Source of the DNA: Flavobacterium daejeonense DSM 17708
GTDB lineage: Bacteria > Bacteroidota > Bacteroidia > Flavobacteriales > Flavobacteriaceae
Direction: 5' to 3'
Assembly: GCF_000425425.1 (NCBI RefSeq)
Contig: NZ_AUDK01000022.1
Location: 16,237-80,236, forward strand
DNA: 64,000 nt
Part shown: one piece after another, positions 34,202-43,295 of the stretch
Layout of the letters: each line of letters opens with the position of its first letter
Numbering within the stretch: the stretch's first letter is position 1
Translations under genes and position numbers: made by a program
The notes under the pieces: model-generated
Database searches by the model: none
What the model was told of the DNA's origin: nothing
Seen by the model: only the letters and a program-made list of their open reading frames with translations

Positions 34202-34232
34202 TCCGTCCCGATTTATCGTGACGGATTTTTTT
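34202..34232 (+). terminator. pyk terminator
   Basis: TCCGTCCCGAT pairs with ATCGTGACGGA (one C-T mismatch) around TT, followed by a T-run. The core TCCCGAT/ATCG resembles a degenerate copy of the palindromic repeat found elsewhere in this window. Confidence 0.8.
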
Positions 34233-34366
34233 ATTCAAAAAACTTTCAACGGAACTAAATTCATTTTTAAATAGCGAATAACAAATTTTATCTTCAAAAT
34301 AATTCTTCAGGAATTATCCTGCGAAAATTTTAAGACTATTTAAACATTCAAATGCAAAATAAAATT

Positions 34367-34374
34367 TATATTTG
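34367..34374 (+). promoter_or_regulatory. -7 box of the Bax inhibitor-1 family gene
   Basis: TATATTTG matches TAnnTTTG, 22 bases before the ATG at 34397. No clear TTG at -33. Confidence 0.5.
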
Positions 34375-34396
34375 ACTAATATAAAATGAATGTATT

Positions 34397-35164
34397 ATGA
34401 ATTTTAAATCTAAAAATCCGTTTTTAAACAATAAAAGCTTTTCGTCAACTTCGAGAACCGAACAAGTACACGAAGCAACTGTAATTGGTTCCGAACAAGA
34501 AATGACGCTTTCAGGAACCATCAACAAAACCATTTTATTATTTTTATTACTTACAGCATCGGCAATGGTAATCTGGTGGTTGACTTTTAATGGAATGAAC
34601 CCTATTATCCCCGCTATCGGAGGAGCAATAATCGGATTAATTCTGGTGGTTATTTCCTCTTTCAAACCGCAGTATTCATCTTATCTTGCTCCGGGTTATG
34701 CCCTGTTTGAAGGCTTATTTATCGGAGGAATTTCAGCTATTTTTGAAGTTCAATATCCGGGTATTGTTATCCAGGCTGTTGGAGCTACTTTTGTCACTTT
34801 TGCCGTTTGTTTAGGATTATACAAATATCAAATTGTAAAAGTTACCGAACAATTTAAATCGATTGTATTAGCCGCAACCTTAGCGATTGCAACTTATTAT
34901 TTAATTTCCTGGTTGTTTTCTTTATTTACAAGCTTCCAGCCTGTACATTATGGAAATTCTTTATGGAGTATTGGCATCAGTGTTTTTGTAATTGTAATTG
35001 CAGCCTTAAACTTATTTTTAGACTTTGACCAAATTGAGCAAGGTGTTCAAAAAAGAATGCCAAAATACATGGAATGGTTTGGTGCTATGGGACTAATGAT
35101 TACCTTGGTTTGGCTTTATGTTGAATTCTTAAGATTACTTTCCAAATTATCCAGCAGAGATTAA
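34397..35164 (+). CDS. Bax inhibitor-1/YccA family membrane protein
   Basis: A 255-residue polytopic inner-membrane protein with about seven hydrophobic segments from residue 45 on, after a polar N-terminus (FKSKNPFLNNKSFSSTSRTE). Family features are GYALFEGLFIGGISAIFE in the middle and LFLDFDQIEQGVQKRMPKYM with the conserved acidic residues of the calcium-leak pore. It is a single-gene unit with its own promoter and terminator. Members can conduct calcium in vitro; the role here is unknown. Confidence 0.9.
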   Translation: MNFKSKNPFLNNKSFSSTSRTEQVHEATVIGSEQEMTLSGTINKTILLFLLLTASAMVIWWLTFNGMNPIIPAIGGAIIGLILVVISSFKPQYSSYLAPGYALFEGLFIGGISAIFEVQYPGIVIQAVGATFVTFAVCLGLYKYQIVKVTEQFKSIVLAATLAIATYYLISWLFSLFTSFQPVHYGNSLWSIGISVFVIVIAALNLFLDFDQIEQGVQKRMPKYMEWFGAMGLMITLVWLYVEFLRLLSKLSSRD

Positions 35165-35189
35165 TTTTGTAACAAAATATTCAATACTA

Positions 35190-35219
35190 ACCCTTCTCAC
35201 AAAGAAGGGTTTCTTTTTT
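35190..35219. terminator. bidirectional terminator
   Basis: Perfect 8-bp stem ACCCTTCT (35190-35197) with AGAAGGGT (35203-35210), loop CACAA, then TTTCTTTTTTT. It lies between the Bax inhibitor-1 family gene and the converging dinB. Confidence 0.85.
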
Positions 35220-35222
35220 TAT

Positions 35223-36308
35223 TTAAAAGTCAAATTTTAATTGCACTGCAACCACAGCTTTTTTCACTTCAGTATTCAAATTACTCATTGAAATCCCCAA
35301 TAAACGAACGGAATCTTTCATGCGCTCCTGATATAATAATTCTTTAACCGTTTCCAGAATCAAACCTTTATCAACAATAAAATAAGGCAAAGTTTTACTT
35401 CGGGTTTGCTGTGTAAAATCGCTAAACTTAATTTTTAAAGTCACTGTTTTTCCGGAAACTTTATGCTTTTTAAGTCTGCGCTCCAAACTATTCGCAATCA
35501 GTTCCAGTTGTTCCAACATAAAAACTTCAGAAGAAAGATTTACTTCAAAAGTATGTTCGGCAGCCACCGATTTTGCAATGCGACTGGGTTTTACCTCACT
35601 ATTATGAATACCGCGCACTACGTTGTAGTAATAACTTCCTGACTTACCAAAGTGTTTTTCTAAAAATTCTAAAGATTTACTTTTCAGTTCCAATCCGGAA
35701 AAAATACCCAACTGATACATTTTTTCGGTCGTGACTTTACCAACTCCGTAAAATTTCCGAATAGGCAAAACTTCCAAAAACGGAATTACTTCCTCAGGAG
35801 TAACCGTTTTTTGCCCGTTAGGTTTATTATAATCACTGGCAATTTTAGCCACAAATTTATTAATCGAAATCCCTGCTGAAGCCGTTAATCCCACTTCATT
35901 ATAAATACGATTTCGAATTTCCTGCGCTAACAAACTGGCACTGGGATTCCCTTTTTTGTTTTGGGTCACATCCAAATAAGCCTCATCCAGAGAAAGCGGT
36001 TCAATCAAATCAGTGTAATCTCGAAAAATTTTATGAATTTGATTCGAAATTTCCTTATATCGTTCAAAACGCGGACGAACAAATATAATTTCAGGACAAT
36101 TTCTCTTAGCCAAAATCCCGCTCATAGCCGAACGAACGCCAAATTTTCGAGCCTCATAACTGGCCGCTGCCACCACACCCCGATTTTCGGCACCACCAAC
36201 CGCAATAGGTTTTCCCTGAAGTTCAGGATTATCCATTTGCTCCACAGAAGCAAAAAAAGCATCCATATCGATGTGTATGATTTTTCTATTCGGATTCATT
36301 TCGGACAT
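35223..36308 (-). CDS. dinB: DNA polymerase IV (Y family)
   Basis: Translesion polymerase. The 361 residues contain the catalytic IIHIDMDAFFASVEQ (first Asp), AVGGAENRGVVAAASYEARK, LSLDEAYLDVT with the second catalytic acids, SAGISINKFVAKIASDYNK and the little-finger domain (about 240-345). The C-terminal tail KAVVAVQLKFDF is a plausible beta-clamp-binding region. No LexA box was found upstream, so SOS control is not shown. Confidence 0.96.
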   Translation of the reverse strand: MSEMNPNRKIIHIDMDAFFASVEQMDNPELQGKPIAVGGAENRGVVAAASYEARKFGVRSAMSGILAKRNCPEIIFVRPRFERYKEISNQIHKIFRDYTDLIEPLSLDEAYLDVTQNKKGNPSASLLAQEIRNRIYNEVGLTASAGISINKFVAKIASDYNKPNGQKTVTPEEVIPFLEVLPIRKFYGVGKVTTEKMYQLGIFSGLELKSKSLEFLEKHFGKSGSYYYNVVRGIHNSEVKPSRIAKSVAAEHTFEVNLSSEVFMLEQLELIANSLERRLKKHKVSGKTVTLKIKFSDFTQQTRSKTLPYFIVDKGLILETVKELLYQERMKDSVRLLGISMSNLNTEVKKAVVAVQLKFDF

Positions 36309-36364
36309 AGAACAAAATTAGGCTCAATTTTTCAAAATGAAATCAATAAACTCAAAATATTTGA

Positions 36365-36372
36365 TACTTTTG
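36365..36372 (+). promoter_or_regulatory. -7 box of CYTH gene
   Basis: TACTTTTG matches TAnnTTTG, 45 bases before the ATG at 36418. A -33 TTG was not found. Confidence 0.4.
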
Positions 36373-36417
36373 AACATCAAAAAACCGTAAAAAACACCTT
36401 TTAAACTTATTTATAAA

Positions 36418-36885
36418 ATGCTGGAAATAGAACGAAAATTTTTAGTCAAATCAGACGCTTATAAAAACGAAGCTTTTTCACAAAAACGCATTAAACAGGG
36501 TTATTTGAATTCAAATCCGGAACGTACTGTTCGCATCCGAATAAAAGACAATAAAGCTTATATTACCGTAAAAGGTAACTCCAATGCCTCCGGCATGTCG
36601 CGTTTTGAATGGGAAAAAGAAATTCCCGTGGAAGATGCCCAAAATTTATTGTTGCTTTGCGAAACAGGAGTTATCGACAAAACACGTTATGAAGTAAAAA
36701 TAGCGAACCACATTTATGAAGTGGACGAATTTTACGGTGAAAATGAAGGATTAGAAATGGCCGAAATCGAACTTCAATCAGAAACAGAATCGTTTGAAAA
36801 ACCCGATTGGTTGGGAGAAGAAGTAACCAATGACAAAAGGTATTACAATTCGTATTTGAGCAAAAATCCTTTTAAAAACTGGTAG
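36418..36885 (+). CDS. CYTH-domain protein
   Basis: A 155-residue tunnel-fold protein of the CYTH (CyaB-thiamine triphosphatase) superfamily. The signature EIERKFLV is at residues 3-10. Alternating charged strands follow (RTVRIRIKDNKAYITVKG, RFEWEKEIPVEDA, TRYEVKIANHIYEVDEFYG, EMAEIELQSE) that line the triphosphate tunnel. It is probably a triphosphatase, perhaps on inorganic triphosphate; cyclase activity is unlikely. Its stop codon touches that of the converging RlpA-like gene. Confidence 0.9.
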   Translation: MLEIERKFLVKSDAYKNEAFSQKRIKQGYLNSNPERTVRIRIKDNKAYITVKGNSNASGMSRFEWEKEIPVEDAQNLLLLCETGVIDKTRYEVKIANHIYEVDEFYGENEGLEMAEIELQSETESFEKPDWLGEEVTNDKRYYNSYLSKNPFKNW

Positions 36886-37392
36886 TTATTTTATAACTTC
36901 TTCGATAGTTACAATAATAGAACCGGCTCCTTTATTTGATGCAATTTCCATAAATGCTCTCTTAGTCAGGTCTATTTCTCTGGATCTAACAAAAGGACCT
37001 CTGTCAATCACTTCTACAAATACCGATTTCCCATTTGCTTCATTAGTTATTTTCAGCTTAGTTCCAAAAGGAATTTTTTTATGAGCCGCAGTATAATCTC
37101 TATTGCTGAATTTCAATCCGCTTGCAGTGCGTTTTCCATTAAATTTATCGGCATAATAAGAAGCATGCACACTTTTTTTATACACTTTCAATTTCCCGAT
37201 TGCTTCACCAAAAAGAGTATCAGTTACGACACCTTTTTTATCAACTGTAAAAGGAAGTTTTCCCGGAACATTATCTTCTTCCGGGCCGGCAACTTGTTGA
37301 TTATTTACCTTTTGTTCGGAAGTTTTAGCACTTTGAGCGTTGGCAAAAACAACCGCAGCAAATAAAAAAAGTAGTGTTGTTATTTTTTTCAT
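36886..37392 (-). CDS. RlpA-like septal ring protein (double-psi beta-barrel)
   Basis: A 168-residue exported protein. A signal peptide spans residues 1-19 (ending FANAQ). The C-terminal half is the double-psi beta-barrel lytic-transglycosylase fold, with HASYYADKFNGKRTASGLKF, a candidate catalytic His in YTAAHKKIPFGTKLKI and the Asp in VEVIDRGPFVRSREIDL. It likely cleaves or binds peptidoglycan at division sites. There is no SPOR domain, unlike E. coli RlpA. Confidence 0.88.
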   Translation of the reverse strand: MKKITTLLFLFAAVVFANAQSAKTSEQKVNNQQVAGPEEDNVPGKLPFTVDKKGVVTDTLFGEAIGKLKVYKKSVHASYYADKFNGKRTASGLKFSNRDYTAAHKKIPFGTKLKITNEANGKSVFVEVIDRGPFVRSREIDLTKRAFMEIASNKGAGSIIVTIEEVIK

Positions 37393-37439
37393 ATTAACTT
37401 TTTAGTTCAAATCTATTTAAAACAAAAACCATACCTCGA

Positions 37440-37465
37440 TAAAAAAAGTCCTAAAAAGGACTTTT
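37440..37465 (-). terminator. terminator of small membrane protein gene
   Basis: AGTCC (37446-37450) with GGACT (37457-37461), extended by A-T pairs to about 10 bp. The A-run on the left gives a U-tract on the minus strand. Confidence 0.7.
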
Positions 37466-37473
37466 CTAAGTTT

Positions 37474-37899
37474 TTATTGAAACCATAACGACCAAGGGAT
37501 TCTACTTAGTATAAGTACTAATCCTAAACCGTAAAAAATAGTAAATGTTTTAAATTTAGACTCGCTTGTGGTTAATTTTTTATGTTTAGACCATCCAATT
37601 GTAATCAACACAATAGCAATGATGTTAATTAAAGGATGCTCTAATGAAGTTAAACGTAACATTTTGTCTGACATTTGCCCCAAAGAAGTAAACCCAAGCG
37701 GAGAAACAAAATACAATACCAATCCAATTAACAATTGTGTATGAGTTCCAATTAATCCAAAAATCGCAATCTTTCTGTCTTTGGCCGTAAACTCTTTTTT
37801 AGCCGTAAAACCTATAAAAGCGTTTACTACTGCAATTACTAACAATACAAGTGCTATATAAGCCCAACCCGAATGAAACTTTTGAATAAATACGTACAT
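37474..37899 (-). CDS. small four-helix membrane protein, cytochrome-b-like
   Basis: The 141 residues form four membrane helices (about 12-32, 46-68, 88-105 and 118-137). Histidines sit at helix ends: FHSGWAY, GTHTQLL, LEHPLIN. They could bind heme, which is why relatives are, as I recall, labelled cytochrome B. No Cys pair or quinone motif is visible, so I make no functional claim. The gene has its own terminator. Confidence 0.7.
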   Translation of the reverse strand: MYVFIQKFHSGWAYIALVLLVIAVVNAFIGFTAKKEFTAKDRKIAIFGLIGTHTQLLIGLVLYFVSPLGFTSLGQMSDKMLRLTSLEHPLINIIAIVLITIGWSKHKKLTTSESKFKTFTIFYGLGLVLILSRIPWSLWFQ

Positions 37900-37942
37900 G
37901 TTTTGATATTTTTTTTAACAAATATAAACAAAAAAGACATAA

Positions 37943-37979
37943 AAAAAACCCCGTATTACTAAAAGCAAATCGGGGCTTT
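37943..37979 (-). terminator. candidate pgi terminator
   Basis: CCCCG (37949-37953) with CGGGG (37971-37975), a long 17-base loop and an A-run on the left. It lies about 70 bases past the pgi stop. Weaker than the others because of the loop. Confidence 0.5.
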
Positions 37980-38049
37980 GTCATTTAAAATCAGTACTTT
38001 TTAAAATACGAACTGATAATCAAACATTTAAGCAAAAACCAGCAAAATG

Positions 38050-39693
38050 TTATTTATTTCTTAAAAAATGACTTAATAATAAAGCAGTTGAGCTATCATG
38101 ATTTTTAACTTCATTCGCATTAATTTCATCCAGGATAGAATTAGCCAATTGCTTTCCTAATTCTACTCCCCATTGATCATAACTAAAAATGTTCCAAATG
38201 AATCCCTGAACAAAAATCTTGTGTTCGTATAACGAAATCAATGAACCTAAAGACTTCGGAGTTAATTTTTGAATCAAAAATGTATTTGTTGGTTTGTTTC
38301 CTGCAAATACTTTAAACGGTAATAAAAACTGTGCCGCTTCAGCCGATAATCTCTGTTTATCAAATTCTGCCTGTACTTTGCTCTCGTCTTTCCCGTTTAA
38401 CAACGCTTCGGTTTGAGCAAAAAAGTTAGACATCAACTTATCGTGATGATTATTATCTCCGTACAACGACTGAACATAACCAATAAAATCGGTTGGAATT
38501 ATTTTAGTCCCCTGATGAATCAACTGAAAGAAAGCATGTTGTGCATTGGTTCCCGGCTCACCCCAAATAATCGTTCCCGTTTGATAATCCACAGCCTTAC
38601 CATCGCGACCTACACTTTTTCCGTTACTTTCCATAGTTCCCTGCTGCAAATAAGGCGCTAATTTTTGCAAATACTGCGTATATGGAATCAAAGCTTCACT
38701 TTCGGCACCAAAGAAATTATTATACCAAACGCTCAACAAAGCCAAAACAACCGGAATATTTTGATCAAAATCAGCTGTTTTAAAATGTTCATCCATTTCG
38801 TTTGCTCCGTTCAACAAAGCTTCAAAATTTTCAAAACCAACTGCCAAACTGATTGACAAACCTACCGCACTCCAAAGGGAAAAACGACCACCAACCCAGT
38901 CCCACATTGGAAATACATTGTCCGGATTGATTCCAAATTCAGTCACTTTTTGCAAATTGGTCGAAACCGCCACAAAATGTTTTGCTACATCTTCCTGAGT
39001 CGCCGATTGTAAAAACCATTTTCTGATCGTTTCTGAATTGGTTAAAGTTTCCTGAGTTGTAAAGGTTTTGGAAACAATAACAAATAGCGTTGTTTCCGGA
39101 TTTAATTTTTTAATTACTTCATTTACATGGTCACCGTCAACATTGGAAACAAAATGAACATTCAACTGATTCTTGTAATATTGCAAAGCTTCCACCACCA
39201 TTGCCGGCCCTAAATCAGAACCTCCAATTCCGATATTCACCACATCGGTAAATGCTTTTCCGGTATATCCGGTTTTTTTGCCCGAAACAATTTCGTTTGT
39301 AAAATTTTTAATTTTATTTTTTACCTCATATACCTCCGGAACAACATTCACACCATTTACATTAATCACCGCCGATTCTTTGGCTCTTAAAGCTGTATGA
39401 AGCACCGCTCTGTTTTCGGTTTGATTAATGATTCCTCCTTCAAAATAATCCTGAATTCCTTTTTTAAGTCCCATTTCATTAGCTAACTCAAGCAACAAAT
39501 TCATTGTTTCCTGATTCACTATATTTTTAGAATAATCAATTAGAAAATCCTTCCACAGAATACTGAATTTTTCTGCTCTTGAAGCATCCTGTTTAAACAT
39601 TTCCTGCATGGAAACATGTTGCAATTCTTCAAAATGTTTTTCAAGCTTCTTCCATGAAGCAGTAAGCGTTGGATTTAGTGTACTTAAAGCCAT
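38050..39693 (-). CDS. pgi: glucose-6-phosphate isomerase
   Basis: Interconverts glucose-6-phosphate and fructose-6-phosphate. The 547 residues include [36 protein letters not shown] (phosphate binding), [17 protein letters not shown], and the C-terminal [17 protein letters not shown], a PGI signature with the catalytic Lys. Length is typical of the single-domain bacterial type. It is monocistronic by its spacing. Confidence 0.97.
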   Translation of the reverse strand: MALSTLNPTLTASWKKLEKHFEELQHVSMQEMFKQDASRAEKFSILWKDFLIDYSKNIVNQETMNLLLELANEMGLKKGIQDYFEGGIINQTENRAVLHTALRAKESAVINVNGVNVVPEVYEVKNKIKNFTNEIVSGKKTGYTGKAFTDVVNIGIGGSDLGPAMVVEALQYYKNQLNVHFVSNVDGDHVNEVIKKLNPETTLFVIVSKTFTTQETLTNSETIRKWFLQSATQEDVAKHFVAVSTNLQKVTEFGINPDNVFPMWDWVGGRFSLWSAVGLSISLAVGFENFEALLNGANEMDEHFKTADFDQNIPVVLALLSVWYNNFFGAESEALIPYTQYLQKLAPYLQQGTMESNGKSVGRDGKAVDYQTGTIIWGEPGTNAQHAFFQLIHQGTKIIPTDFIGYVQSLYGDNNHHDKLMSNFFAQTEALLNGKDESKVQAEFDKQRLSAEAAQFLLPFKVFAGNKPTNTFLIQKLTPKSLGSLISLYEHKIFVQGFIWNIFSYDQWGVELGKQLANSILDEINANEVKNHDSSTALLLSHFLRNK

Positions 39694-39802
39694 TTATATA
39701 TTTGTTTTTAGTGTTTTTAGATGGTCGTAAAAATACTGAATTTAGTTCGAATAGCCGGAAAAATCCCCACTATATAATTTAAAAACCAACCAGTTTCTAC
39801 AT

Positions 39803-39845
39803 AAAAAAAAGAGAAGCAAGTTGCTAACAACTACTTCTCCTTTAT
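39803..39845 (-). terminator. terminator of the M23 peptidase gene
   Basis: Two-part stem: GAGAAG with CTTCTC and, inside it, AGTTG with CAACT around CTAA (39811-39839), with an A-run on the left. It lies 30 bases after the stop. Confidence 0.8.
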
Positions 39846-39869
39846 ATTTTCAGGGATTACCAATTCGCA

Positions 39870-41102
39870 TTATAAATTACCAACACTGTCCAACTCTCTC
39901 TTAAGCGGCTCAATCGTTTTTAAGAATCTTGCTTTATTTCTGTTTTCCATTGGTGTTCCTGTAGGCAATTTCAACCTTAAAGCATCCACTTGTACTCCAT
40001 TTTTCCAAAAACGATAACACACATGCGGCCCTGTTGCTAAACCGGTACTCCCTACCCTTCCAATAACATCTCCCTGATTGACATGTTGCCCGCGTCTTAC
40101 CAGAATTTTAGACATGTGTAAATACTGAGTCGAGTATGTTCCGTTGTGTTTTACTTTAACATAATTTCCGTTTCCGGCAGTATAACCTGTTCTCTCAACA
40201 ACCCCGGTGGCTGTTGTCATAATAGGAGTCCCGGTTGGAGCCGCATAATCAGTCCCTTTATGCGCTTTCCATTTATGCTGAACAGGATGGTATCGGTTCA
40301 TAGTAAATCTCGATGTAATTCGACTAAACTTAATTGGCGATTTCAGGAAGAAATTTTTCATCGTCTTACCCTCCTCATCATAATAATCAACTTTTCCCGA
40401 AGCTTCATTCTGCACAAATGGGAAAGCGTACATAATCTTGCCTCTGTATTCAAAAAAAGCAGCTTCGACATCGCTTACTCCATTATAAATAGTGTCATTT
40501 ATGTAGCGCTCGTTGAAAGCAATCCCAAAACGATCTCCTTTTTTCAACTTGAAGAAATCGATGGACCAGGAATAAATTTTTGTAATCTGACTAGCCAAAT
40601 TAGCTGCAACCCCCGCATTCGATAAAGTTTCCGATAAAGAACCTTTCAAAACTCCGGTAATTAATCTTCTTTTAAAAGTAACCGGTCTGACTTTTTTGTG
40701 AGCCACCACCGCCGAATCCCGAAGATCAAAAATATAATAGGTTAAATCATTTGGCTGATATACAAAAACCTGAAGCTTATTGGTTTTATCTTTAGAACGC
40801 AACATCGTGTAAGCCTTATTAGGACGAATCACACGAACATCAAAAGTATCTTTAATACTGTTTACAATTTCATAAATTTTACGTTCTCCAATGTTTTGTT
40901 TACTTATAATTGTTCCAAAAGTATCTCCTTTTCTGACGGTATCCTGAATCACATTAAAGTCAGCAAAATTAAACCCAAAATCCGAATTGTCTTTTTGGGG
41001 AATTTCCTTCTTTACCAGTTTCTTTTTTTCCGTTTCTTTATCTGATTTTTTACAAGATACGACGAGAGTTAATGCAATTATAAATGTTAAAACGTATTTC
41101 AA
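39870..41102 (-). CDS. M23-family peptidoglycan endopeptidase, lipoprotein
   Basis: A 410-residue predicted lipoprotein with a lipobox at VVSC (Cys17). A central region of about 220 residues precedes the LytM/M23 domain (about 280-400). Zinc-site segments are WKAHKGTDYAAPTGTP (His, Asp), TQYLHMSKILVRRGQ and ATGPHVCYRFWKNG (HxH-type ligand region). It probably cuts peptide cross-links in the cell wall. It lies downstream of tryptophan dioxygenase with a 38-base gap. Confidence 0.9.
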   Translation of the reverse strand: MKYVLTFIIALTLVVSCKKSDKETEKKKLVKKEIPQKDNSDFGFNFADFNVIQDTVRKGDTFGTIISKQNIGERKIYEIVNSIKDTFDVRVIRPNKAYTMLRSKDKTNKLQVFVYQPNDLTYYIFDLRDSAVVAHKKVRPVTFKRRLITGVLKGSLSETLSNAGVAANLASQITKIYSWSIDFFKLKKGDRFGIAFNERYINDTIYNGVSDVEAAFFEYRGKIMYAFPFVQNEASGKVDYYDEEGKTMKNFFLKSPIKFSRITSRFTMNRYHPVQHKWKAHKGTDYAAPTGTPIMTTATGVVERTGYTAGNGNYVKVKHNGTYSTQYLHMSKILVRRGQHVNQGDVIGRVGSTGLATGPHVCYRFWKNGVQVDALRLKLPTGTPMENRNKARFLKTIEPLKRELDSVGNL

Positions 41103-41140
41103 ACTTAATCTATTTATTCAATTCTACTTAAATTATTATT

Positions 41141-42076
41141 TTATTGTTCCTGTCCCCAATTTTCAATTTCATCCTTAGACCAAAGTTCCGGAAAAAATAT
41201 CCTTTTTTGATATTTCGGATGCATGTATTTACGCCAGTCGCTTCCTCCGGTTGCTTCGCCATCTCCCATACCACTTTGATCAATATACTTAACCGCAACA
41301 TTAAAATGCTGCATTACCCATTTAATATTAACAGTATAATCTAAATGACGCATCGCTTCTTTCAAACTTGAAGATTCCTGATCTTCTAAAGGAAGCTGTT
41401 TGTATTTTTGCCAAATATTAATTGTTTTATACTCCTCCATATAAGTCAAAAAAGCAGCCTTATATTTTTTTTCAAAAGAGCTTAAAGTATAAGATTTCGC
41501 ATCTGTTTGCTGCTCTTTTCCGGCAGCCTGCCAATACAGCATTTCAAACGCATTTTCATTCGAAATAGTATGACCAAAAGTTGCTCTGAAACGACTATCT
41601 ATTAAATTAACCAAATCGGTAGCACAAAATTCAATCAAACGATATTGCGCACTTTGAAATCCGCTAGCCGGCGTAAGTGTATTTCTGAATTTCATATACT
41701 GATTAACATCCATTCCGTTTTCCATAATAGAAAAAGAGGTAGTTAACATATCAAAATAACGGCTAATGCGCGCTAATCGGTCGGTAAAAAAATCAGCTTG
41801 AATATTGACTGCATGAGAGACTTGATTCATCTCCCAAAGAATCATTTTGAATATTAATTCATTAATCTGATGATAAACAATAAAAACCATCTCATCAGGA
41901 AGAACGGTTCTTTGAACCTGCAAATTTAATAATGCATCCGTTTGAATATAATCCCAATAATTTATTGGTTTAGACCACAGCAAGCCTTCAAGCTGAGTCT
42001 CTGTCTTTTGATTAATAGACTCGTACTTTTGCTCTATTTCTTTTAAAATAGCTGCTGTATTCTCATTAATATTCAT
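41141..42076 (-). CDS. kynA: tryptophan 2,3-dioxygenase
   Basis: Heme enzyme that opens the indole ring of tryptophan. The 311 residues show YHQINELIFKMILWEMNQV, ASGFQSAQYRLIEF (substrate pocket), a likely heme His in MQHFNVAVKYI and ATGGSDWRKYMHPKYQKR. Other kynurenine genes are not in this window. The start codon overlaps the stop of the DUF3108 gene by one base, so they are translationally coupled. Confidence 0.92.
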   Translation of the reverse strand: MNINENTAAILKEIEQKYESINQKTETQLEGLLWSKPINYWDYIQTDALLNLQVQRTVLPDEMVFIVYHQINELIFKMILWEMNQVSHAVNIQADFFTDRLARISRYFDMLTTSFSIMENGMDVNQYMKFRNTLTPASGFQSAQYRLIEFCATDLVNLIDSRFRATFGHTISNENAFEMLYWQAAGKEQQTDAKSYTLSSFEKKYKAAFLTYMEEYKTINIWQKYKQLPLEDQESSSLKEAMRHLDYTVNIKWVMQHFNVAVKYIDQSGMGDGEATGGSDWRKYMHPKYQKRIFFPELWSKDEIENWGQEQ

Positions 42077-42846
42077 TATTTCTTTATTTTAAAAGGAGCC
42101 TTCAATCCTTTAAAAGCATCCAAATCGGCCTTTAGTGAACCCACTGCCAAATCGGCTTTAATGCGCAATGGCAACCTGTTATCATCATCAGAAACCCAAA
42201 CCGTTAAACTTTCTTGCTCTTTAAAAACCCTTCCTGATTGTACTAATGGTCTAAAAATCATAGCTGGAACGGATCCAAATTTAGTTGATATATTTTCACG
42301 CCCCATAAACTTTAACTTAAATTTTGTGGTTTCGTCGTCAAAAAACATATCGATTTCAATAGATTCTCCGGGTTTAATCTTGTCAATCGTAGGATAATTT
42401 CTCAGATAATAAAAAGCAGATAATATATCCTGAGTATTATCAGGAATAACAAAGGTTTTTTCAGTTTTCTTTTTATAATCTTTTACCGTAACTCTATTAG
42501 CTGACTGATTAAAAAAACCTTCCTGATTTTTGGTATAACCTCCTTCGTTTATTTTTCGGACAAATTGATACGGATTACCGGAATCTTTATCTATATAGCT
42601 TTCATAGAGATCTTCCACTTTGAAAAAAAAACGGGACAAACCTGTAGTATATCCTTTCCCTACAACGTGAAAAACTTTTTTTTGATTAATTACAGCATCC
42701 TTAACTTCCAGAGTGGCATAACCTGCATTTACAAAACCATAGTGAACTCGAAATTTAAACCATTCACCCACACCAAATGCATCGTCAGAATGAGAATCAA
42801 AACTTACGGTTAAAATCAACAACAAGAGTAATATTATTTTTTTCAT
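42076..42846 (-). CDS. DUF3108-like exported protein
   Basis: A 256-residue protein with a signal peptide (about 1-20, MKKIILLLLLILTVSFDSHS). It then has the pattern of DUF3108: GEWFKFRVHYGFVNAGYATL, YTTGLSRFFFKVEDLYESYI, YYLRNYPTIDKIKPGE and VWVSDDDNRLPLRIKADLA. Fold predictions for such proteins suggest a beta-rich periplasmic lipid or glycan carrier, but the role is unknown. It precedes tryptophan dioxygenase with a one-base overlap. It resembles the DUF6134-like protein at 55776-56471 in overall plan. Confidence 0.82.
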   Translation of the reverse strand: MKKIILLLLLILTVSFDSHSDDAFGVGEWFKFRVHYGFVNAGYATLEVKDAVINQKKVFHVVGKGYTTGLSRFFFKVEDLYESYIDKDSGNPYQFVRKINEGGYTKNQEGFFNQSANRVTVKDYKKKTEKTFVIPDNTQDILSAFYYLRNYPTIDKIKPGESIEIDMFFDDETTKFKLKFMGRENISTKFGSVPAMIFRPLVQSGRVFKEQESLTVWVSDDDNRLPLRIKADLAVGSLKADLDAFKGLKAPFKIKK

Positions 42847-43295
42847 AATTTACTAAATTTCTTTGTTTTGATTTAATTGGCAAATTTTGTTCCAAATATA
42901 TCAAAACAAAAAAACCCAGTCAAATTAATGACTGAGTTTTTATGCTATTAACCAACCAAAAAATTATAAATTATTAAATTTATATAAACCAAAAGGAAAC
43001 CACCCCTCTTGTTTTGATACGACAAATATACGGCAAGAAAATGCGATTTCTACAACAAAAATTCAGTTTAACAAAATTTTAAAACAAGATTCGGAAGGAT
43101 TAGTCTTTTTTTTTGAATATCATAAAAAAAGTAATGATAAAAAATTAAACTCATAATTTTGGGTTTAGCTCAAAAATTCAAAAAACAGTTGATTTTACAC
43201 TTATAAGCTTTTTTTAACTAAAAAAACGTCTGAGATTTGACTAAAAACGACCGTTCTCAATCTTTGTTAAATAATGATTTTATAGTTTTCGGGAT
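42847..43295. other. 449-bp gap with one terminator
   Basis: An AT-rich gap between the DUF3108 gene and the upstream patatin gene, both on the minus strand. At 42907-42940 it holds a hairpin (CAGTCA 42917-42922 with TGACTG 42929-42934, A-run on the left). No convincing gene; no clear promoter box was found. Confidence 0.5.
42907..42940 (-). terminator. hairpin upstream of DUF3108 gene
   Basis: ACCCAGTCA pairs with TGACTGAGT around AATTAA, with one mismatch and an A-run on the left. It is 61 bases before the DUF3108 start and about 360 bases past the patatin stop, so it is a late terminator or a leader attenuator. Confidence 0.5.
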